Assembly: GCA_964521285.1 (NCBI GenBank)
Contig: CAZFQS010000016.1
Coordinates: 1-64,000, forward strand
Direction of reading: 5' to 3'
DNA: 64,000 bases
Source of the DNA: G020354785 sp964521285
GTDB taxonomy: Bacteria > Bacteroidota > Bacteroidia > Bacteroidales > UBA10428
The notes beneath the pieces are model-generated. The model did no database searches, was not told the DNA's origin, and saw nothing but the letters and a program-made list of their open reading frames with translations. Below are positions 45,101 through 53,431 of the stretch, piece by piece (the stretch's first letter is position 1; every line of letters starts with the position of its first letter). The translations under genes were made by a program, and so were the position numbers.

Positions 45101-48100
45101 TACATCAAGCGTATCTTCTATTGGTAGTTCAGTAGTGAAACAAAGATTGTTTACGTCGCTTCCGAAATTACAGAATCCATAGAAGTCATATTCCATCGGG
45201 GCCCTTTTAAGAGCCATTGTTGTTATACCGTCAGGAGCTACAAGATAATAACCCAGATCCTGGATAACCTGATGGTCATTAGTAGAAAGACATACCTCAA
45301 TCTCTGTATACGGACCGATCAGAAATGGGGCAGGAGCACCTATTGCTGCTTGCAGCTGAGGAGGTATTGTCAGGACCATTGAATCAACCGCACTGGCGCA
45401 AGATCCATATCCAAATGCTTCAAGATAAAGGGTTACAGAACCATTACTTCTGTCAATAACTCCTGGAGTGTATTCGGGCCCTAAGATTTGATCATCATCA
45501 AAGGAGCCATCACCGGAGCTAGTCCATATCAGTCCGCTGCTATTGGTTGTATCAGCTCCGCTGATTGTATAAGTAGAATCAAAACATATTGAGGCATCCG
45601 GACCAGCTTCAGCTGCCGGTGGTGATGACCAGGAGATTAATCTTGTGTCTGTTGCATCTATGCATCCGTTAGTTCCTGTTAATGTAAGTGTTGCGATAAA
45701 TGAGCCTGATTGTACAGATGGTGTAAATGTTGCCAGAGCGGGATCAGCATTTTGAGTCCATGTCCCCAATCCTGCTCCTCCGCTCCAGGAAGGATTACCA
45801 CTATATGTTCCGCTGACAGTAGCGCCGGTCATTGGTATGGGCGCTGTCCCTGAACAGGATGATATATCAGATCCTGCATTAGCCACTGGTTGTGTACCCC
45901 AGGTTATAAGTCTTGAGTCCGAAGCATCCGAACAGCCGTTAGTGCCAGTCAGTGTTAATGTTGCTGTAAATGATCCCGATGGTGTTGTTGGAGTAAATGT
46001 GGCAAGTGCAGGATCGGCATTCTGAGTCCACGTACCTAATCCGCCGCCGCCACTCCAGGTCGGGTTACCGCTGTATGTTCCGCTGGCAGTAGCCCCAATC
46101 ATAGGTATTGCAGCCATTCCTGTACATGTTGTGATATCTGTTCCGGCATCGGCAACAGGTTGTGTACCCCAGGTTATAAGCCTTGTATCTGTGTCATCCG
46201 GACAGACGCCGGCTCCTGTTAAAGTCAATGTTGCTGTAAATGATCCCGAAGGTGCTGTTGGTGTGAATGTTGCCAGTGAAGGATCTGCATTTTGAGTCCA
46301 CGTTCCTGATCCCCCGCCTCCACTCCATGAGGGATTACCGCTATAGTTTCCAGTTGCCGTAGCACCGGTCATAAGTATGGGTGCTGTTCCTGTACATGTT
46401 GTTATATCTGATCCGGCATCAGCCACGGGAGGGGTAGACCATGTTAAAAGCCTTGTATCTGTATCATCCGGACAACCGTTGGCTCCTGTTAAAGTCAATG
46501 TTGCCGTAAATAATCCCGAAGGTGTAGATGGAGTAAATGTAGCAAGTGCAGGATCGGCATTTTGAGTCCATGTTCCTAATCCGGCACCTCCACTCCATGA
46601 GGGATTACCACTGTAATTACCACTTGCTGTAGCGCCGGTCATTGGTATAGCTGCTGTTCCCGTGCAGGCCGATATATCTGATCCTGCATTAGCAGCCGGC
46701 GGGTCATACCAGGTAATTATTCTTGTATCTGTATCATCGGGGCAGCCGCTGGCTCCTGTTAAAGTTAATGTTGCCGTAAATGATCCCGAAGGTGTAGTTG
46801 GAGTAAATGTAGCAAGGGCAGGATCGGCATTTTGAGTCCATGTACCTAATCCGCCACCGCCGCTCCATGTGGGATTACCACTGTAATTACCACTTGCAGT
46901 AGCACCGGTCATCGGTATGGCTGCAGTTCCGGTGCATGTTGATATGTCGGAACCTGCGTTAGCCACCGGTGGATCATACCATGTGACTACTCTTGTATCA
47001 GTTGCGTCTGAGCACCCATTAGTCCCTGTTAATGTCAGTGTTGCTATAAATGATCCTGAAGGTGTGGATGGAGTGAATGTAGCAAGTGCAGGATCGGCAT
47101 TTTGGGTCCATGTACCTGATCCGCCACCACCGCTCCATACAGGAGTACCACTATATGTTCCGCTGGCAGTTGCGCCGGTCATCGGTATGGCTGCTGTTCC
47201 GGTACATGTTGATATATCTGAACCTGCATTGGCCACAGGTTGAGTACCCCATGTTATTTGCCTTGTATCAGTTGCATCTGAGCATCCATTGGCTCCTGTT
47301 AAAGTTAGTGTTGCCGTAAATGTACCTGAGGCTGCTGTTGGAGTAAATGTAGCAAGTGCAGGATCGGCATTTTGGGTCCATGTCCCCAGTACGCCACCAC
47401 CGCTCCAGGTGGGAGTACCACTGTATGTCCCGCTGGCAGTGGCACCGGTCATTGGTATAGCTGCAGTACCTGTGCATGTAACTATGTCCGGGCCGGCGTT
47501 GGCTACGGGCTGTGTGCCCCATGTTATTTGCTTTGTATCAGTTGCATCTGAGCACCCATTGGCTCCTGTTAAAGTTAGTGTTGCTGTAAAGGAGCCCGAT
47601 GCTGCTGTTGGTGTGAATGCAGCAAGTGCAGGATCGGCATTTTGGGTCCATGTACCTGATCCGCCACCACCGCTCCAGGTGGGAGTACCACTGTATGTCC
47701 CGCTGGCAGTGGCGCCGGTCATTGGTATGACTGCAGTACCTGTGCATGTAACTATGTCCGGGCCGGCGTTGGCTATGGGCTGTGTGCCCCATGTGATAAG
47801 TCTTGTATCTGTATCATCCGGGCATCCGTTAGCTCCTGTTAAAGTTAATGTTGCTGTAAAGGAGCCTGATGCTGTGCTTGGAGTAAATGTAGCAAGTGCA
47901 GGATCGACATTTTGCGCCCATGTTCCTAGTCCGCCCCCGCCACTCCAGGTGGGAGTACCACTGTATGTCCCGCTGGCAGTGGCACCGGTCATTGGTATGG
48001 CTGCCGTACCTGTACAGGTTACTATGTCTGAGCCGGCGTTAGCTATGGGCTGTGTACCCCAGGTTATTTGCCTGGTATCTGTATCATCCGGGCATCCGTT

Positions 48101-50311
48101 AGCCCCTGTTAAAGTTAATGTTGCCGTAAAGGAACCCGATGCTGCTGTTGGAGTAAATGTAGAAAGTGCAGGATTGGCATTTTGAGTCCACGTACCCAAT
48201 CCACCCCCGCCGCTCCAGGTTGGATTACCACTATAATTTCCACTTGCTGTAGCTCCTGTCATTTGTATAGCTGCGGTTCCGGTACATGTTACTATATCTG
48301 AACCTGCATTAGCCACTGGCGGATCATACCAGGTAATTACACGTGTATCTGTATCATCTGAGCAACCATTCGCACCTGTTAAAGTTAGTGTTGCGATAAA
48401 GGAGCCCGATGCTGCAGTTGGAGTAAATGTAGCAAGAGCAGGATTGGCATTCTGGGTCCATGTACCCAATCCGACGCCACCGCTCCAGTCAGGATTGCCG
48501 CTATATGTCCCGCTGGCAGTGGCCCCTGTCATCATGATAACTACTGTCCCTGTGCAGGTTGATATATCTGAGCCTGCATTGGCAACAGGTTGTGTGCCCC
48601 ATGTTATTTGCCTTGTATCTGTTGAATTTGAACAGCCGTTAGCACCTGTTAGTGTTAATGTTGCCGTAAAAGAACCCGATGCTGCTGTGGGAGTAAATGT
48701 AGCAAGGGCAGGATTGGCATTCTGGGTCCATGTTCCTAATCCGCCGCCGCCGCTCCAGTCAGGAAGGCCACTATATGTTCCAGTGGCTGTAGCGCCGGTC
48801 ATTGCTATGGGGGCTGTCCCAGTGCATGTAACTATATCCGAACCTGCATTGGCAACAGGCTGCGTACCCCATGTTATTTGCCTTGTATCTGTAGCATCAG
48901 AGCATCCATTTGCTCCTGTTAACGTTAATGTTGCTGTAAATGATCCTGATGCTGAGGTTGGAGTAAATGTGGCAAGGGCAGGGTTGGCATTTTGGGTCCA
49001 TGTACCCAATCCTCCTCCACCGCTCCAGTTTGGAAGACCGCTATATGTTCCGGTGGCCGTGGCACCGGTCATTGCTATGGGCGTTGTCCCCGTACATGTA
49101 ACTATATCCGAACCAGCATTAGCCACAGGCTGAGTCCCCCATGTTATTTGTCGTGTGTCTGTATCATCTGAGCAACCGAGAGCACCTGTTAATGTTAATG
49201 TTGCTGTAAATGATCCTGATGCCGAGGTTGGAGTGAATGTAGCAAGTGCGGGATTGGCATTCTGAGTCCATGTGCCTAATCCTCCTCCGCCGCTCCAGGT
49301 AGGAAGGCCGCTATATGTACCTGTCGCTGTAGCACCGGTCATTGGTATAGGCGCTGTCCCCGTGCATGTAACTATATCTGAGCCTGCATTGGCCACCGGC
49401 AGGGGAGCTGCCCTAACCACTGCATTACTGCCTTGTTTTGTACAGTCATTATTATCAATTACCCATGTTCGATAAGTACCTGCTGCAAGAGATGTAAAAA
49501 GGTTACCTTCCTGAAAGGTTGAATCCGTTGTTGAAATATTAACAATAGCATAATCCAGATCAGGAGTACCTCCGTTAGCATTAATCTGTATAGTACCATT
49601 ACTGGTTCCCTGGCATGTGGGTGTTGTATCTATGGATGTTATATTAATTTGAGAAGGTATACTATCGTGGGGAGGAACAAAGAAAATTGTTGCTATTTGG
49701 CCTGCACCTCCGCAATTATTTGCATCGTCAACAGTAACCGAGTAAATCCCTGTACCCAGATTTACAGCAATCTGAGTTGTCTGGCTCCCGGTATTCGGAC
49801 TCCAGATATAGTCGTATGGTGTTGATCCTCCGCTCATATTTGCCCTTAGCTGAGCATCACTCCCATCAAAGCATGAGAGTCCCTTAACTACAGTAATTGT
49901 AGCAACAACCATCGGCGCCGGCTGATTTACAGGATTGAACTGTCCTTTATTGGACCCTACATTATCATAAACCCATAAATAATAATTTGAACTGGGGCTC
50001 AGGCCGCTAAAAAAAGCTGTATCCGCATTGTGTACTATTTGTTGTAATATTGATCCTGAACCACCAAGGAAAGGAGGTAAATTATTCCATAATTGATATG
50101 TATAGGGAGTTACACCAGCTTCTGTCAGTCTTACAAGTATTGAACCATCTGATCCTCCGTTACAGGATACATGGTTAGTATCAGTTGTATAATTTAAAGC
50201 AAATGTTAGCTTACTGATGAGCAGTAATAATATTAAATTTAAAAAGCATATATACTTTTTTATTTTACTGTCCATTATAAAGAGCTTTTGTCTTTTAATT
50301 TTTCTTTTCAT
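42134..50311 (-). CDS. Giant surface adhesin with tandem 90-residue repeats, SprB-like repeats and gliding-type C-terminal domain
   Basis: The 2725-residue protein is exported by T9SS. A signal peptide lies at about 13-38; Met13 (50275) may be the true start because MDSKIKKYICFL begins a cleaner leader. SprB-like units fill about 45-300. Fourteen 90-residue repeats run from 305 to 1564 (VANAGSDIVTCTGTA, TGATASGTYSG, TWSGGGGLGTWTQN, FTATLTLTGANGC). A P-domain-like stretch follows at about 1620-1790 (YYLVAPDGITTMAL, GGWAVQVKD). About seven SprB-like repeats follow to 2450 (SCYGDNNAII, GGTYTIHIEDARGC). The last 85 residues are a gliding-motility-associated type B sorting domain: TGFTPNEDGYNDTW, VEIFNRWGERVFH, WDGKFKGKYLPIGTYYYII. 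It is followed immediately by PorP/SprF. It is probably a gliding or attachment adhesin. Confidence 0.93.
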   Translation of the reverse strand: MKRKIKRQKLFIMDSKIKKYICFLNLILLLLISKLTFALNYTTDTNHVSCNGGSDGSILVRLTEAGVTPYTYQLWNNLPPFLGGSGSILQQIVHNADTAFFSGLSPSSNYYLWVYDNVGSNKGQFNPVNQPAPMVVATITVVKGLSCFDGSDAQLRANMSGGSTPYDYIWSPNTGSQTTQIAVNLGTGIYSVTVDDANNCGGAGQIATIFFVPPHDSIPSQINITSIDTTPTCQGTSNGTIQINANGGTPDLDYAIVNISTTDSTFQEGNLFTSLAAGTYRTWVIDNNDCTKQGSNAVVRAAPLPVANAGSDIVTCTGTAPIPMTGATATGTYSGLPTWSGGGGLGTWTQNANPALATFTPTSASGSFTATLTLTGALGCSDDTDTRQITWGTQPVANAGSDIVTCTGTTPIAMTGATATGTYSGLPNWSGGGGLGTWTQNANPALATFTPTSASGSFTATLTLTGANGCSDATDTRQITWGTQPVANAGSDIVTCTGTAPIAMTGATATGTYSGLPDWSGGGGLGTWTQNANPALATFTPTAASGSFTATLTLTGANGCSNSTDTRQITWGTQPVANAGSDISTCTGTVVIMMTGATASGTYSGNPDWSGGVGLGTWTQNANPALATFTPTAASGSFIATLTLTGANGCSDDTDTRVITWYDPPVANAGSDIVTCTGTAAIQMTGATASGNYSGNPTWSGGGGLGTWTQNANPALSTFTPTAASGSFTATLTLTGANGCPDDTDTRQITWGTQPIANAGSDIVTCTGTAAIPMTGATASGTYSGTPTWSGGGGLGTWAQNVDPALATFTPSTASGSFTATLTLTGANGCPDDTDTRLITWGTQPIANAGPDIVTCTGTAVIPMTGATASGTYSGTPTWSGGGGSGTWTQNADPALAAFTPTAASGSFTATLTLTGANGCSDATDTKQITWGTQPVANAGPDIVTCTGTAAIPMTGATASGTYSGTPTWSGGGVLGTWTQNADPALATFTPTAASGTFTATLTLTGANGCSDATDTRQITWGTQPVANAGSDISTCTGTAAIPMTGATASGTYSGTPVWSGGGGSGTWTQNADPALATFTPSTPSGSFIATLTLTGTNGCSDATDTRVVTWYDPPVANAGSDISTCTGTAAIPMTGATASGNYSGNPTWSGGGGLGTWTQNADPALATFTPTTPSGSFTATLTLTGASGCPDDTDTRIITWYDPPAANAGSDISACTGTAAIPMTGATASGNYSGNPSWSGGAGLGTWTQNADPALATFTPSTPSGLFTATLTLTGANGCPDDTDTRLLTWSTPPVADAGSDITTCTGTAPILMTGATATGNYSGNPSWSGGGGSGTWTQNADPSLATFTPTAPSGSFTATLTLTGAGVCPDDTDTRLITWGTQPVADAGTDITTCTGMAAIPMIGATASGTYSGNPTWSGGGGLGTWTQNADPALATFTPTTPSGSFTATLTLTGTNGCSDASDSRLITWGTQPVANAGSDISSCSGTAPIPMTGATVSGTYSGNPSWSGGAGLGTWTQNADPALATFTPSVQSGSFIATLTLTGTNGCIDATDTRLISWSSPPAAEAGPDASICFDSTYTISGADTTNSSGLIWTSSGDGSFDDDQILGPEYTPGVIDRSNGSVTLYLEAFGYGSCASAVDSMVLTIPPQLQAAIGAPAPFLIGPYTEIEVCLSTNDHQVIQDLGYYLVAPDGITTMALKRAPMEYDFYGFCNFGSDVNNLCFTTELPIEDTLDVCSEPTPLSGDFAATGDWSILFGMNPAEGGWAVQVKDTANNRGGIDGSIIHASISFTDTAYTGQIRTILFDSDIIDIPILEPVKTSYLIPLGLRTSCYGECDALAIVNVVGGTPPYMNYSWAPAPYGGNGKDTVLLCEGNYSVTVTDAMGCEAVATVEVTSPPEIIISSVLYTDSISCYGDNNAIIAAKASGGTGILTYTLQPGDIPSLLADSGRWENLSGGTYTIHIEDARGCSPNDSTVFIFEPEALALDSLIVDSISCSGFSDGSITVTATGGTPQYTYWIIPGTEVNNDGLFENLSEGIYGIRFTDSKSCDTIGIDNIIIAAPLVLNIDTVYKTEIVCNGGAGGLSIQVSGGSSPFESSLNGGPYTQTLDYIGLSPNSYNISVRDNNGCEVPYSYNPVNLINPPPIIVDSLSVTNVAGCFGDNTGSIYIEASGGWNNFTYALKDSVYQPGNLFSNLYGGNDTIYIRDSLGCILVLDTITIDQPSQITLITFATPVIGDTPGTITLEAAGGTPGYTYSIVLTGDTTTNKTGFFDSLDVGIYEIIVEDTAGCFITDVIEITERELFVIISNVEDVSCNGYNDGGFDFFIDPSGANPPFTVTFITSTDTSTYMLNNYTYSYSNTLPADTYTLHIEDPAGTEFDTTITINEPPPIVVLSTRADASCTKYILDGSIELSVSGGTGGFSYQWYKNSIPVSTDTSLYDIGYGYYEVVITDNSLCQVTRGFNILALDSVDADAGSDAFICSGETYQLSGFSERGINYIWTPVEFLDDSTILDPVAVIENTTSFILTAYRGVCWETDDVIVTVYPPDSIKIYDPSGKLDLDTALYLVEGETYLIAATPDFSSYLWTPSTGLSDINTQGTYITPQTVAEKYIVYGTNIHGCVSTDTLNVYMAREIDIIYTGFTPNEDGYNDTWHIPYAADYGDKFEVEIFNRWGERVFHSRGYGADQEWDGKFKGKYLPIGTYYYIIKIHDTKYEPITGAVTIIR
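45620..49399 (-). repeat. Fourteen tandem 270-bp repeats inside the giant adhesin
   Basis: The unit is exactly 270 bases (for example ggtatggg/ggtattg at 45834 and 46104), and the frame never breaks over 14 units. Neighbouring units near 47400-47800 are almost identical, while units at the outer edges differ more. This suggests recent duplication or gene conversion in the centre. Two linker types alternate, ending WGTQP and WYDPP. Confidence 0.9.
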
Positions 50312-50334
50312 AATAATTAATAACAGAATTGAAA

Positions 50335-50682
50335 TTATTCATCAGGTTCATCAATAAATATTTCTTTAAATGTACTCTTTCCCGAATTATCAATTACTCC
50401 GGCAAAGTACCTGCCTGCAGGTAAGCCTTCAAAAATATATCTGGAGTTAAATGTAGGAGCACTCTTTTCTATTTGATTGGCATTTTGCCAGGGTTCGTTA
50501 TCATAAAGGAAGTATGTATAGTCAGGTTCTCCTGTTTCAATAATAACTTCAATTTTGCCGTCTGACCCTGCTTCTGTGGAAACAGGCTCTGAATTTACCT
50601 GAATAATTAAATCCTGTCCATAAACTTTTGTATTCATTGTTATGAATATCAATATGCATGCTGTCAGAATTATTTTTTTCAT
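50335..50682 (-). CDS. Small secreted SprB-like protein
   Basis: From the ATG at 50682 the product has 115 residues with a signal peptide (MKKIILTACILIFITMNTK, cut near VYGQ). A longer frame to 50715 overlaps the upstream gene and adds only residues before the leader. The mature part is one SprB-like unit: STEAGSDGKIEVIIETGEPDYTYFLYD ahead of FEGLPAGRYFAGVIDNSG, the same pattern as the N-terminal units of the giant adhesin. It lies 23 bases upstream of that gene. It has no sorting domain, so it may be periplasmic or a remnant of a longer adhesin. Confidence 0.75.
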   Translation of the reverse strand: MKKIILTACILIFITMNTKVYGQDLIIQVNSEPVSTEAGSDGKIEVIIETGEPDYTYFLYDNEPWQNANQIEKSAPTFNSRYIFEGLPAGRYFAGVIDNSGKSTFKEIFIDEPDE

Positions 50683-50693
50683 AATAATTTGTA

Positions 50694-51299
50694 TTATTCG
50701 AAATTTGAAAAACATTCCTTATGAACCTTTTCATTAAAGAATATTGTTGATGATACAGGGCCGCAGTTGTTTTTATCATTAATTATGCAGCGATAAGTCC
50801 CGCGTGTAATATTTTTAGCTAATTGTGTAGTCTGATTACCGGTATTCTCACTCCACAAATAACTGTAAGGACTTGTACCTCCACTGCAATTAGCCTTTAA
50901 TATTGCATCATTATTCTCAGAGTTTGAAAAACATTTTTCTATTGTTATCGGATCAGCTTTTAATTTATCTGGCTGATATATTTCAACGGTTTTTTCCAAA
51001 TAATCTCCTTTTGAATCTTCTACTGTGACATAATATTTGTTAACAGGCAGTTCACTAAAAATATAAGTAAATTCTCCTGTAATTATCTGAGCTACGTACT
51101 TCTGTTTAATAGCTGGTTTTTTATCATATAATTTAATAGTAAATACAGGATTGCCTGAAGTAATATTTAAAGTAATTTTCCCCGTCGATTCACCAAAGCA
51201 TTCAGCGGAATCAGATTTAACGACGAATTCCAGATCTGCAGATAATACAATATTATATATAAAACAAATACAAACCAATATAAATATTGTCTTCTGCAT
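50694..51299 (-). CDS. Secreted protein with two SprB-like repeats
   Basis: The 201-residue protein has a signal peptide (1-20, ending VLSA). It has one SprB-like unit (AECFGESTGKITLNITSG, then FSELPVNKYYVTVEDSKG) and a second (GGTSPYSYLWSENTGNQTTQ, then RGTYRCIINDKNNCG). The second unit closely matches residues 160-200 of the giant adhesin (GSTPYDYIW, TGSQTTQ), so the genes share ancestry. It is first in the adhesin operon, with 11 bases to the next start. The absence of a sorting domain is odd for a T9SS cargo. It may act as an adaptor in the adhesin complex (inference). Confidence 0.78.
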   Translation of the reverse strand: MQKTIFILVCICFIYNIVLSADLEFVVKSDSAECFGESTGKITLNITSGNPVFTIKLYDKKPAIKQKYVAQIITGEFTYIFSELPVNKYYVTVEDSKGDYLEKTVEIYQPDKLKADPITIEKCFSNSENNDAILKANCSGGTSPYSYLWSENTGNQTTQLAKNITRGTYRCIINDKNNCGPVSSTIFFNEKVHKECFSNFE

Positions 51300-51700
51300 A
51301 ATTAATGATCTAAAATTATCTTAAGATGTAATGTATAATAATTGATCAATTAAATATTACGAATTGTTACTAAATTAGTTTCAATACCTGAACCTGCTTC
51401 AATATTGAATTTAGTAACATTATAGTTATAATTTTAATAAATGTAGAATTTAATAATTCGGCGTAAAAAATAACATTTTAACATTATGTTGTTATATTCT
51501 GTATTTTCCTACATTAAGTTATTGATTTATAATTTTTTGGATGAGCAGGTATAGGCATAAATATTGTTGATAATTATTTGATAATCAGGCGATGCAATGC
51601 ATTTATCTGTAAAATGGTTCCATTCAACACTGTTATTAATAAGATCTTAAACTTAACAATGATTCTTCCTAAACATTTTTACAGACAACATGCAGATTAA
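51300..51700. other. Intergenic region, 401 bases, with a long dyad
   Basis: This AT-rich stretch separates the LolC/E-type gene from the adhesin operon, both on the minus strand, so it should hold the end of one transcript and the promoter of the next. A 12-bp perfect dyad lies at 51365-51376 and 51408-51419, with a shorter nested dyad (ttcaata/tattgaa) inside. No T run follows on either strand, so it is more likely an operator or RNA structure than a terminator. No tRNA or ORF is evident. Confidence 0.5.
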
Positions 51701-52942
51701 TTATAAACGGTCACTTTGAACTATAAATCTTTTTGTAATGTATCTAATAGGGTACCATGCGGCAATTAGTCCAATGAAAAATACAATAAACAGAACAGCT
51801 ATTATATCGTATAATTCAATACTTACGGGATATGCATCAATTATAAAAGTTCCGCTTCCCTCTAATCCTACCAGTTTATATTTAATTTGCAGCCAGCATA
51901 TCAGGAGTCCGGCAAAAAGACCAATAACTGCGCCTATTAAGGATATTAAACAACCTTCGAATAAGAACACCTTTTTTATAACAGACAGATCAGTGCCAAG
52001 ACTTCTTAAGGTTGAAATATCGAATTTTTTCTCCAGGATCAACATTGTTAATGAGCCAATAACATTAAATGAGGCTACTACAAGTATAAATACAAGAATC
52101 AGGAAAATAACATATTTTTCAGATTGCATAGTCTTATAGAAAAGTTCATTCTGTTCATAACGATTCTTTACTTCAAATTCAGCTCCTAATATGTTTTTAA
52201 TCTTATTTTGAATAGTCTTTAAGTTAGCGTTATTTTTAAGTTTAACCTCAATTGCACTGACTTCATCGCTATATTCGAACAATTCCCGGGCAAAGTTTAA
52301 TGGGACTATAATATATTTTGAATCATAATTCTGCTCTATTGAAAATATGCCTGAAGGGAAGATATATTTTTTGTGTATAGACTGCTCAGGATTCAGGGTG
52401 ACTTGTTTAGTTCTTCGTGGTACATAAACTGCTATGGGGAATTGATAATTAATATCCATATTAATATTTACATTGAGAAAATATGCTATACCCTGGCCAA
52501 TAATTGTATAATTTTCTCCTTCTCCGGTCAGAATAAAATCTCCGGCAACTATCATACTGTCAACCCCTGATATATCTTCAAAATTTTCACTAACTCCTTT
52601 TACCGTGGCTATGGTTTGTTTTTGGTTATATCGAAGCAGTGCCTTGTCTTCCAGTACTTCAGCAAAATCAGCAACTCCTTCGAGATTTTTTATTTCATTA
52701 AACTTTTCAGCTTCGGGGTCAAAGGTTTTGCCCTCTATAACTGTTATCTGTATATCGGGGCTAAACGAATTGAACAATGAACGGATAAGGTCATCAAAAC
52801 CATTAAATACTGATAAAACAACAATTAATGCCATTGTACCAACAGCAACTCCCAGAATTGAAATGCCGGAAATCAGATTTATTGCATTATGTGATTTCCT
52901 GGCAAACAGGTATCTTTTTGCTATGTAGAACGGGAAATTCAA
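51701..52942 (-). CDS. LolC/LolE-type ABC permease for lipoprotein release
   Basis: This permease family extracts lipoproteins from the inner membrane with the LolD ATPase. The 413-residue protein has the family start (YIAKRYLFARKSHNAINLISG then VAVGTMALIVVLSVFNGFDDLI), a large periplasmic domain (about 45-265) and three late membrane helices (about 280-300, 325-350 and 375-395) with the motif ISTLRSLGTDLSVIKKVFLFEGCLISLIG. This is the FtsX/MacB fold. It lies 13 bases after rbfA on the same strand. Bacteroidota often have one copy acting as a homodimer or in a pair, so C or E cannot be chosen. Confidence 0.9.
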   Translation of the reverse strand: MNFPFYIAKRYLFARKSHNAINLISGISILGVAVGTMALIVVLSVFNGFDDLIRSLFNSFSPDIQITVIEGKTFDPEAEKFNEIKNLEGVADFAEVLEDKALLRYNQKQTIATVKGVSENFEDISGVDSMIVAGDFILTGEGENYTIIGQGIAYFLNVNINMDINYQFPIAVYVPRRTKQVTLNPEQSIHKKYIFPSGIFSIEQNYDSKYIIVPLNFARELFEYSDEVSAIEVKLKNNANLKTIQNKIKNILGAEFEVKNRYEQNELFYKTMQSEKYVIFLILVFILVVASFNVIGSLTMLILEKKFDISTLRSLGTDLSVIKKVFLFEGCLISLIGAVIGLFAGLLICWLQIKYKLVGLEGSGTFIIDAYPVSIELYDIIAVLFIVFFIGLIAAWYPIRYITKRFIVQSDRL

Positions 52943-52955
52943 AGGTAAATTAAAG

Positions 52956-53294
52956 TTATGATTTCAGAAGTTTATTTATATTGTCAATATAATCAAGGGA
53001 ATCGTCATGATAGAATACCAGTTCAGGCACGTTTCTCAATTGATGCCGTATCCTCTTTCCTAAATAATTTCTAATAGTCCTGAGATTCTTATTTACAATT
53101 AAATCAAAGTCTTCATTTTCTTTTAAAGGAAATATGCTTAGATATACTCTGGCAATGTTTAAATCAGCAGTAATTCTTACTACTGTTACAGTAATTATTT
53201 TACCCTTAAAAAGATTTTTACTCTCTTTTTGAAAGATTTCGGCAAGTTCTTTTTGTAATAATCTGGCTATTTTATTCTGCCTTACTGGATCCAC
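52956..53294 (-). CDS. rbfA: Ribosome-binding factor A
   Basis: RbfA binds the 30S subunit and helps mature the 16S rRNA 5' end, most clearly at low temperature. The 112-residue protein has the single KH-like fold: RQNKIARLLQKELAEIFQKE, ITVTVVRITADLNIARVYLSIF and RTIRNYLGKRIRHQLRNVPELVFYHDDSLDY, the family signature. The length is normal. It leads the rbfA-LolC/E pair and is divergent from trpS across 137 bases. Confidence 0.95.
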   Translation of the reverse strand: MDPVRQNKIARLLQKELAEIFQKESKNLFKGKIITVTVVRITADLNIARVYLSIFPLKENEDFDLIVNKNLRTIRNYLGKRIRHQLRNVPELVFYHDDSLDYIDNINKLLKS

Positions 53295-53364
53295 TTTGTT
53301 ATACCACCAAAATTAAATTGTTTGCTGTATAGAAGTAAAAGTACAATTTTTAGATAACATTTTA

Positions 53365-53372
53365 TAGTTTTG
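53365..53372 (+). promoter_or_regulatory. Possible -7 box of trpS
   Basis: TAGTTTTG fits TAnnTTTG and lies 60 bases before the trpS start in the divergent rbfA/trpS region. A T-rich stretch (aattttt) lies near the -33 distance, but there is no exact TTTG. Confidence 0.4.
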
Positions 53373-53431
53373 TGCCAAGTTACATTTCAATAATTAGAAT
53401 ATATAATAGTATTTATAAAAAGAATTAAATA

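Noticed and set aside
47289..48185. Long open frames on the plus strand inside the adhesin repeats
   Set aside because: They are mirror frames of the 270-bp repeats, and repetition makes stops rare by chance. The minus-strand protein has a signal peptide and sorting domain, while these have none.
45620..49399. CRISPR array
   Set aside because: The units are 270 bases, contiguous and in frame with the adhesin. There are no short repeats with unique spacers and no cas genes.
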